Below are positions 1 to 5,038 of a stretch of DNA of 5,038 nt, one piece after another (position 1 is the first letter of the stretch; each line of letters opens with the position of its first letter). The translations under genes and the position numbers were made by a program. Source of the DNA: Deltaproteobacteria bacterium (GTDB lineage: Bacteria; Desulfobacterota; B13-G15); contig QMLA01000093.1 in assembly GCA_003646585.1 (NCBI GenBank), positions 1-5,038 on the forward strand. The letters run 5' to 3'. The notes beneath the pieces are model-generated. The model was not told the origin of the DNA and made no database searches. It worked only from the letters and a program-made list of their open reading frames with translations.

Positions 1-44
1 AGTGCCCTATCGGACAACCGGTAGACTAGTGGCCAGGGCCTCCC

Positions 45-58
45 GTTCCTCTCGTACT
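45..58 (-). other. Sarcin-ricin loop (H95) of 23S rRNA
   Basis: The minus strand reads AGUACGAGAGGAAC, the near-universal sarcin-ricin loop that binds and activates the translational GTPases. The core GAGA tetraloop and flanking bases are intact. It is the last conserved landmark before the window edge and shows that only the 3' part of domain VI is missing. Confidence 0.95.
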
Positions 59-104
59 GAGGAGCCCATCCCCTCAGACACCCCACAGACCTAGCAGATA
101 GAAT

Positions 105-147
<43 letters not shown>

Positions 148-913
148 TTAATGGGCGTACAGCCCCACCCTTGGCGGCTACTGCACCGCCAGGATAGGAA
201 GAGCCGACATCGAGGAAGCAAGCCGCGGGGTCGATGTGGGCTCTTGCCCGCGACGACTCTGTTACCCCTGGGGTAATTTTTCTGTCACCACTCGGCCCCA
301 TCAAGAGGCACAGAATGGCTCGCTAGACCAGGCTTTCGCCCCTGGATTCGTTGCTGGTCGGAATCCAGTCAGGCCAGCTTTTGCTCTTGCACTCTACGTT
401 GGGTTTCTGACCCAACTGAGCTGACCTTTGGGCATCCTTGATACCTTTTCAAGGATGTGCCGCCCCAGCCAAACTGCCCACCTGCACTTGTCCCGTGCCG
501 AAGCACGGTTAGAGGTAAAATCGTGAATAGTCAGTATTTCAAGGGCGCCTCCCTCAGCCCCGGAGAGCTGAGCTCGACGGCTCCTGACTATCCTACGTAT
601 CCACAACCTTACCACAGGCACAGGCTGCAGTAAAACTCCACAGGGTCTTCTCTTCCCGCTGGGTCTCTCCGGACTGTTCGCCGGAAGGTGGGTTCACCGG
701 GTTCGCGGCAGGGACAGCGGGGACTACGTTGATCCATTCATGCACGCCGGTACTTGTCCGGCAAGGCATTTGGCTACCTTAAGAGAGTTATAGTTACTCC
801 CGGCGTTTAGCGGAGCTTACTCCGGTTGGACCCGGTATTGACTGACCGCCACTGGCCAGGATTCACTAGCCGTACACACGGTTTCCCGCTGGCGGCTAGC
901 TATGTTTTTATTA

Positions 914-943
914 TTCCTGCGGCATATACCACGGCATATACCG
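914..943 (-). other. 30-nt loop insert with tandem 12-nt repeat (domain IV of 23S)
   Basis: The standard LSU segment is CUGUUUA-UUAAAAACACAGC, a short hairpin. Here CUGUUU (944-949) and AAUAAAAACAUAG are separated by about 30 extra nt that include two copies of GGUAUAUGCC offset by 12 nt (positions 932-942 and 920-930 on the plus strand as CGGCATATACC). The two copies can pair with each other (8 bp including two G-U), so the insert would form a small helix extending the loop. It looks like a slipped duplication fixed inside a loop. The flanking CUGU/AUAG closing pairs are kept. Confidence 0.7.
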
Positions 944-1469
944 AAACAGTCGGGCCCCCTTGGTGTGCAGCCCTCTGTTTCTACGACAAAGGGAGGGTCT
1001 CTGCGACTGAGGGTCCCGAGTATCAGCTCAAGACCCCCAGCATCCCTTATCCCAAGGTTACGGGACCAATTTGCCGAATTCCCTTGCCACGGTTATCCCC
1101 GACACGCCTGAGCCTTCTCAGCTAGGGGCACCAGTGTCGGTTCTGGGTACGGATACGCAGGATCCTTCCCCGTTTCCTTTTCATGGGCTCCAGGGATCGA
1201 CTTTACCTGCCTCTAGCGGCTGGCCATTCGTGCTTTCTTCTGGTTCTCACCATTACGGTACTCCCCAGAATTATACACTTAGGCAAGGCGATAACCCTGC
1301 AAAGCCTACCCCGAAGCGTCGGAAACGAGGCTTAGCGTTGCCGCGCGTACCTGCGTAGCACCGGAATATAAACCGGTTTCCCTTTCGGTGGGACCGGATT
1401 GCGGGCCACCTTAGGACCGGCTAACCCTCGGCTGACGACGCATTGCCGAGGAACCCTTGCCCCATGCCG

Positions 1470-1704
1470 GACTATAAATAGGCATTTTTTATCCGGATTA
1501 ATTTTCGCGGAATTGTTGATTTAATTTTTTTCCATAAAATTTCTTTATTCCAATCAGTTGCATGGATTGTTAATGATACAGTATCCCGCTTTTCGCGATA
1601 AGGTGAATTTGGGATATCTGTATTTAAGGAGTATGGAATGTTATCAATAATTTTCAATTTATGGAGTTTGTTAAAAAAATGGGGTGTATGGCCTATTTAC
1701 AGTC
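1470..1704 (-). other. A+T-rich 235-nt insert in domain III of 23S, long nested hairpin
   Basis: Normal archaeal and eukaryotic LSU rRNA runs from GCCGAAAGACU almost directly into GGGGAAAGGUUCC. Here these blocks are separated by about 220 nt of very A+T-rich sequence. Nested pairings span it: GACUGUAAAUAGGC with GCCUAUUUAUAGUC (14 bp, one G-U; 1691-1704 with 1470-1483); a U-run/A-run helix (1674-1680 with 1484-1490); CCAUAAAUU with AAUUUUAUGG (1656-1664 with 1532-1541); UUCCAU-type pairing 1634-1639 with 1547-1552; and UACAG+UAUCCC with GGGAUA+CUGUA (1611-1622 with 1577-1587). The base helix is uninterrupted, so no bulge-helix-bulge intron splice motif is visible at the junctions. The minus strand is also open from 1696 to the TAG at 1472-1474 (TTG start at 1657; about 61 residues), with no recognised domain. 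Confidence 0.8.
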
Positions 1705-1914
1705 TTTCGGCGGCTAGGATTCCCACCTAGCTTTGCTGTTACTACCACCGGGATCTGCAATGCCGATCGGTTCATTGGATCTCACGACCCAACTTCTGCC
1801 CAATCGGCACGCCCTCCTACCGGATCACGGTCGGCGTCGACCGTGCCCTGAGGTCTCGGCAGCCGGCTTTAGCCCCGTCCATTTTCGGGGCCCAAATCCT
1901 CGGCGGGTGAGCTG

Positions 1915-1949
<35 letters not shown>

Positions 1950-2230
1950 TACCTCCCCGCTGTTTTAGGATTCGAACGCCCTTTAGTTTAGCACTTAGCC
2001 GGCATTTAGGGGCCTTAACCTCAGTCTGGGTTGTTCCCCTCTCGGCTCAGGGGCTTACCCCCTGACGCCCGTTTCCAGCCTTCTCAGGCGCTGGCAAATT
2101 CGGAGTTTGAAAAGGAAGTGAGGCCTTTCGACCCCGTGCTTCCCAATCAGTGCTCTACCTCACCAGCCACCTCCAGCCAGACTAGGCTACGACCTACTTC
2201 GGAGGGAACCAGCTATAACCGAGCTAGATC

Positions 2231-2449
2231 CCAAAAGGAGGGGCGCACCCTGCCTTTTATTGACCCCTATTGAGAGGATAAACGGTAACTCATTCATTGT
2301 GATTCTCTTTCGAGACTTCTTTTACCCTTAATAGGCTCTATAAATAGTAGTTTAAATTTTGAATTTGACAGGATTAGATTCCTCAAAGAGTTTCTTACTC
2401 ATTTAATAAGTGTAGTGAAAGGGAGGGAGTTACCGGGTTCTCAATAGGA
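2231..2449 (-). other. A+T-rich insert between H35a and H36 of 23S (domain II)
   Basis: Archaeal and eukaryotic LSU rRNA read GACUAAUCGAACC(N)UCUAGUAGCUGGUUCC here. In this gene GACCAAUC (2449-2456) is followed by about 215 extra nt before the H36 hairpin and AGCUGGUUCC resume. The insert has two arms. The long one is closed by CCUAUUGAGA with UCUCAAUAGG (10 bp, 2439-2448 with 2266-2275), continues as CGGUAACUC with GAGUUACCG (9 bp, 2427-2435 with 2283-2291), and branches into CUCUUU+GAG with CUC+AAAGAG (2382-2390 with 2305-2314) and a local hairpin at 2394-2410. The second is AAAAGG/CCUUUU around GGGUGCGCCC (2233-2258). Perfect pairing across nearly 180 nt shows selection for structure. It could be a retained expansion segment or an excised intervening sequence. 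I know of no standard expansion segment at this junction. Confidence 0.8.
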
Positions 2450-2613
2450 TTGGTCTTTTGCCCCTAGACCCAGGTCATTAGGACGAATTGCACGTCAGAA
2501 TCCATTCGGGCCTCCACCAGGCTTTCGCCTGCCTTCACCCTACCCAGGCCTAGATCGCTCGGTTTCGGGTCTCACGACCATGACTTGACAGGCCCTTTCA
2601 GACCTGGACCCTG

Positions 2614-2721
2614 GATAGATACTTCTCGTGGTTAATAGTAGAGGCGGCGGCCCTCGAGGGGCGCTGCATCTCGTGAGAGACACACGTCGCCAATACGTTG
2701 GCCACGAGAAGGGAATCTATC
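2614..2721 (-). other. Enlarged expansion segment at the ES9 site (domain II of 23S)
   Basis: The rRNA between the CGUCUCGAAACACGGGCC block and the GACCCGAAACC block holds an extra arm of about 108 nt. Its base is GAUAGAU paired with AUCUAUC (2715-2721 with 2614-2620), then after a short internal loop CUUCUCGUGG pairs perfectly with CCACGAGAAG (2702-2711 with 2622-2631). Inside are three small hairpins: CCAA/UUGG, CGUG/CACG, and GCCC/GGGC closing a 5-nt loop. Yeast 25S carries ES9 between the same two blocks. From family knowledge, unusually large ES9 has been described in Asgard archaea; the assignment here rests on hand alignment. Unlike the other large inserts this arm is G+C-rich, as the rRNA core is. 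Confidence 0.8.
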
Positions 2722-3209
2722 TGCGGTCGCTCGGTTTCCCTATGCTTACGAAGGTAATCTTCTTAAGCTCGCCATGATCGTGAACTCCCCGGCCCGTGTT
2801 TCGAGACGGATGGTGTAACTCTGGTCCTCTCTTCTCGGAGTACCAGGTTGCCCTGGGTTCCTTCGAAGAGAATCTACCCTTACGAGCCACACCCGAGTAT
2901 GACTGCTTGGTTTCAGGCTCTTTTCACTCCTCTTTCGAGGTCCTTTTCAGCTTTCCCTCACGGTACTATTACGCTATCGGTCTTGGGGAGTATTTAGGGT
3001 TGGAAGTTGATGGCTCCCAACTTCACGCGGGATAACCAGCCCACGCTATTCTGGGGTCCCAGCTCAACACCTCTCAAGTTACGCCTACGGGACTATCACC
3101 CTCTACGGTTCGGCTTTCCAGCAGTATTCGGCTTCCTTGAGGAGGTGGCAGCCGGGCCCAAAACACTACATCCCCCTGCAGTTTTCCCGCAGGGGTTCAG
3201 TTTGCCCTA

Positions 3210-3241
<32 letters not shown>

Positions 3242-3470
3242 TCTATTGATTTCTCTTCCTGCGCGTACTAAGATGTTTCAGTTCCGCGCGTTCCCACTCC
3301 CTACCGGGAGCGACCAAGGGTATTAGCCTTGGCCAGGAAGTCCCATTCGGGGATCCCCGGATCCACGGTTGCCTGCACCTACCCGGGGCTTATCGCAGCT
3401 TGCCACGCCCTTCATCGGCTCCCAAGCCAAGCCATCCACCAAGCAGTGTTGGCGTATCGGGTCTTACTCA

Positions 3471-3867
3471 TAATCCACTCCATTGATGCCCGGAAAGATG
3501 AGCCTATGCACGGCACTCATCGTGAGGAATCCAACTGAATTACTGAAAAGTTGCTGAAGGTTGAATCGAAGAAGGTTGAGCGACGCTCTGGACACATTCC
3601 GGACTGGAGCATGTTCAGAGGTGCGGTCCGAAAGGAGGGGGGTGCGGGTCATTTGTCTGCTGCTGGTCGCTAGTTGAATTCGTCACTGTGCCCTTCACTC
3701 AAGAGGAATCAGCTCTTGAGTTGCACCTAGATATAAGAAGTTCATCCGACTTGCGTGTCCGAGTTTCCCGGTTACGGCAAGTCATCATTAACATGTATTG
3801 CAGTACCTCTAGGGAGGTAGCAATAACCATAAGGCGAATACACCATTTAAAGTTAGTGGTAAAAGGC
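3471..3867 (-). other. Presumed 23S precursor leader with a string of hairpins
   Basis: This stretch lies upstream of the mature 23S 5' end and shifts from A+T-rich to G+C-rich near 3690. No tRNA, 5S or 16S rRNA is recognisable and no convincing coding frame exists. Read as minus-strand RNA it has at least five local hairpins: 3796-3825 (TATTGC/GCAATA plus TACCTC/GAGGTA, loop of 4); 3748-3783 (GACTTGC/GCAAGTC over an inner CCGGG/CUCGG-type hairpin); 3697-3721 (ACTCAAGAG/CTCTTGAGT, 9 bp perfect, 7-nt loop); 3586-3620 (CTCTG/CAGAG plus ACAT/ATGT); and 3497-3521 (GATGA/TCATC plus GCC/GGC). Archaeal pre-23S leaders normally pair with the 3' flank to form a processing stem with a bulge-helix-bulge site; the partner lies outside the window, so this cannot be tested. 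The upper end is set only by the presumed promoter. Confidence 0.45.
3697..3825 (-). ncRNA. Cluster of three strong hairpins, candidate structured RNA
   Basis: Three perfect or near-perfect hairpins sit in 129 nt: 3796-3825, 3748-3783 and 3697-3721. Their stems are 12, 7 (plus an inner 4-5 bp) and 9 bp. The density is greater than expected for ordinary intergenic DNA. I recognise no known RNA family: there is no T-loop GGTTCRA as in tRNA, no 5S signature, and no clear C/D or H/ACA boxes. It may be only part of the 23S leader, or a separate small RNA. An alternative TATA-like CTTATATC (3730-3737) between the second and third hairpin would put a transcript start near 3705, which would exclude the first two hairpins from the rRNA leader. 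Confidence 0.3.
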
Positions 3868-3889
3868 ACTAGAAAATACTTCACATCTT

Positions 3890-3902
3890 TATTTAAATTT
3901 TT
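3890..3902 (-). promoter_or_regulatory. Candidate archaeal BRE/TATA promoter for the 23S leader
   Basis: The minus strand reads GTAAAAATTTAAATAAAG: an A-run resembling a BRE followed by the TATA-box-like TTTAAATA. A start would be expected about 25 nt downstream, near 3867, giving a leader of about 400 nt. It is the best A/T-only box between the oxidase gene and the rRNA, but the whole region is A+T-rich and an alternative, CTTATATC at 3730-3737, exists. Confidence 0.35.
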
Positions 3903-3951
3903 ACATGGAGTTGTTAATCGAAAAGAGGGGGCAGCGGAGGGAGATCTCTCT

Positions 3952-4331
3952 TCAAGGTAGCTCAGGTATTAAAATAAATGAGATTAGACCATCGGCGATG
4001 GTATTGTGTAAAGACAGCGAATTTACTTCCGGTGTTAAAAGCGTAAATCTTCGCATCTGGTTTTTTATGAGATTTATTTCATCCAAATCTATCATAAGTG
4101 GGTAGGCTAAGGGGTCCTTCAATTTTTGGTGGATTTATGGTGTTGCTTCTTGGGGGTTGGTAAGGTGACTAATCTGAGGGAGGTGTTTTCGTGGGATTTT
4201 AAGCTGAATCTTATCTTTTCGATATTTTAGAGTGAGTATTTCAATTGAGTTATTTTTCAGGAGAATAGCTCGTTAAGTGCGGACTGGTCGATTTCTTTTT
4301 TTCCATCCTGGGAGTAATGTGGCAATTTCAT
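3952..4331 (-). pseudogene. Possible decayed or frameshifted small gene, coding-like fragments
   Basis: No intact gene of normal size lies between the oxidase and the rRNA leader, but the minus strand has successive fragments with protein-like composition in different frames. (1) ATG at 4329-4331 to TGA at 4257-4259: 24 residues, MKLPHYSQDGKK... ending NELFS. (2) One frame over, open 4272-4135: 45 residues including LLKNNSIEILTLKYRK and KIQLKIPRK. (3) A proline-rich stretch ending PTYDRFG near 4085. (4) ATG at 4093-4095 to TGA at 3952-3954: 47 residues beginning MIDLDEINLIKNQ and ending FILIPELP. Joining 1 and 2 by a -1 shift near 4260 gives a charged helix-then-strand pattern that vaguely resembles the N-terminus of biotin carboxyl carrier proteins, but no biotin-attachment motif follows, so I do not assign it. 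Chance in A+T-rich DNA, real small ORFs, or assembly indels are all possible. No clear ribosome binding site precedes either ATG. Confidence 0.25.
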
Positions 4332-4365
4332 TTCTTTTACGTTTTTACTTTTCGACTGAGGGGGG

Positions 4366-4374
4366 AAAATAAAG
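4366..4374 (-). terminator. T-rich tract after the oxidase stop, possible archaeal terminator
   Basis: Six nucleotides after the oxidase TAA the minus strand reads CTTTATTTT followed by a C-run. Archaeal RNA polymerase commonly stops at T-rich tracts without needing a hairpin, and the position suits the end of the oxidase transcript. No stem-loop precedes it, and such tracts are frequent in this A+T-rich DNA. Confidence 0.3.
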
Positions 4375-4379
4375 ATGAG

Positions 4380-5038
4380 TTAGATCCATTTTTCAGGATT
4401 CATTATCTTGTTTGGATCTACGAGTTTTTTCAATTTTTCGCTGAGTTGTCGATGAATCAAGGCAAGATCTGGAACGTTGCGTAAGAAATCCCAGGAATAT
4501 CGTTTCCATTCACAATGTGGCCAGACTTTATTTTCAACCGCCTTAGAGAAGATGTCCCTGCCAACCTTAAAAATGGTCTTCAATTCATCGATATTAGTTT
4601 GATCGTAGTAAATATCCATTTCATGAAGGGCAAAATGCCCCATATCGACTGGAAGGATCGCACCTCTATGGTAATCATTTGGAAACATTGGAAATTGATC
4701 AAGGGTCTTTTTAAAGAGTTGTTCTGATTTAGGGGTTTGTTCTAAGGGTTCTTGTGGGAAAAAAAGTGGTACAAATCCTCCTTTGAAACGCAATATTCGA
4801 GGTGAAATTTTTGGTCTAAGAAATTCATTATAAATGGGAATTCCAGCAAAATCAGCGAAGGATGCCATAGTGAATTTTGGTAGTATTATGCCACCTGTTT
4901 CTTTGACGATATCTTTTAAGATTTTTTCTCCATATTTGAGTTGTTTTTTAGAAGTAACTCCCATGAGATAAACTATTAAAATACGTTCAGGAAAAGCGCC
5001 CAATCGCCTAAAGTATTTCATAATTAATGCTTTTGGGA
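4380..5038 (-). CDS. FAD-linked oxidase, C-terminal part (VAO/4-cresol dehydrogenase/GlcD superfamily), 5' end outside the window
   Basis: The frame is open to the window edge. The Met at 5019-5021 follows five in-frame codons without a stop and is probably internal, since family members are about 450-550 residues and the visible 213 (counting from that Met) cover only the cap/substrate domain. The FAD-binding PP-loop domain would lie upstream. Visible features: an early beta-alpha unit (ERILIVYLMG, 12-21) like the start of the cap domain; GGFVPLFFPQEPLEQ (81-95), matching the GxxWFxPxxPxxG strand of vanillyl-alcohol oxidase and 4-cresol dehydrogenase; an HRGAILPVDMGHF segment (118-130); an ALHEMDIYYD strand (131-140); and the typical C-terminal LVDPNKIMNPEKWI (200-213), equivalent to the DPxGxLNPGK ending of FAD-linked oxidases. 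The enzyme class oxidises alcohols, phenols or 2-hydroxy acids with FAD; the substrate here cannot be read, and covalent FAD binding cannot be judged. It is cytoplasmic as far as seen, with no membrane segment. It points the same way as the 23S gene about 910 bp downstream. Confidence 0.7.
   Translation of the reverse strand, partial: PKALIMKYFRRLGAFPERILIVYLMGVTSKKQLKYGEKILKDIVKETGGIILPKFTMASFADFAGIPIYNEFLRPKISPRILRFKGGFVPLFFPQEPLEQTPKSEQLFKKTLDQFPMFPNDYHRGAILPVDMGHFALHEMDIYYDQTNIDELKTIFKVGRDIFSKAVENKVWPHCEWKRYSWDFLRNVPDLALIHRQLSEKLKKLVDPNKIMNPEKWI

Noticed and set aside
1470..1704. Group I intron or classical archaeal bulge-helix-bulge intron
   Set aside because: No group I core motifs and no pair of 3-nt bulges separated by 4 bp at the junctions; the base helix is 14 bp uninterrupted. 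No homing endonuclease motif is visible. A relaxed or novel excision mechanism is not excluded.
3556..3580. Direct repeat GAAGGTTGA, two copies 15 nt apart
   Set aside because: Only two short copies in the leader with no flanking array; too little for a CRISPR or operator claim.
3697..3721. Perfect 9-bp hairpin with a 7-nt loop as a tRNA anticodon arm
   Set aside because: No acceptor, D or T arm can be built around it and no GGTTCRA T-loop is near.
3464..3960. Open frames of 61-90 residues in the 23S leader (both strands)
   Set aside because: They overlap each other and the hairpins, have low-complexity or basic composition unlike the oxidase, and give no recognisable domain.
3905..4105. 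Plus-strand open frame of 66 residues
   Set aside because: It lies opposite the candidate minus-strand fragment at 3952-4095, has no recognised domain or ribosome binding site, and starts in the presumed promoter region.
4257..4382. Stop-codon readthrough from the oxidase TAA into the same-frame 24-residue fragment
   Set aside because: The frame does stay open from the TAA to 4257, but the oxidase ends with the family's normal C-terminus, so the extension is probably chance or a separate small frame.
4515..4727. Plus-strand 70-residue open frame
   Set aside because: It is the antisense shadow of the FAD-linked oxidase.

Overview
The window comes from an archaeon. Its main content is a large-subunit (23S) rRNA gene on the minus strand, running from about position 3470 (5' end) out through position 1 (the 3' end lies outside). 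The rRNA has archaeal and eukaryote-like signatures rather than bacterial ones: the H69-H71 segment reads GGGAGUAACUAU...CUCUCUUAAGGUAGCC, the position equivalent to E. coli A2058 is G, and the sarcin-ricin loop is AGUACGAGAGGAAC. The mature rRNA is G+C-rich while the flanking DNA is clearly A+T-rich. A greatly enlarged arm sits at the place of eukaryotic ES9. Oversized ES9 is a reported feature of Asgard archaea, so an Asgard lineage is my best guess, with a TACK archaeon as the alternative.

Layout, in rRNA order (right to left): 5038-4380 (minus) is the C-terminal part of a FAD-linked oxidase of the vanillyl-alcohol oxidase / 4-cresol dehydrogenase / GlcD superfamily, cut by the window edge. 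4379-3830 has no intact recognisable gene, but its minus strand carries three or four coding-like fragments in different frames (about 4331-3952), possibly a decayed gene. About 3900-3471 is the presumed 23S promoter and leader, with a TATA-like element near 3890 and at least five strong hairpins. 3470-1 is the 23S rRNA.

The most notable part is the rRNA itself. Besides the ES9-like arm (2614-2721), two A+T-rich inserts of roughly 200-235 nt lie in otherwise conserved core: one between H35a and H36 in domain II (2231-2449), one in domain III just before the GGGGCAAGGGUUCC segment (1470-1704). Both fold on paper into long nested hairpins. The domain III insert is also open in one reading frame from end to end. 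A smaller 30-nt insert built on a tandem 12-nt repeat enlarges a loop in domain IV (914-943). A few near-invariant core positions (2448, 2555 and two in a GUAAACGGC segment, E. coli numbering) also look substituted.

No 16S rRNA, tRNA or 5S rRNA is seen in the roughly 1.5 kb upstream of the 23S gene, so it is not in a conventional 16S-tRNA-23S order here. No CRISPR array, insertion sequence or intact mobile gene was found. The oxidase and the 23S gene point the same way but have no evident functional link.
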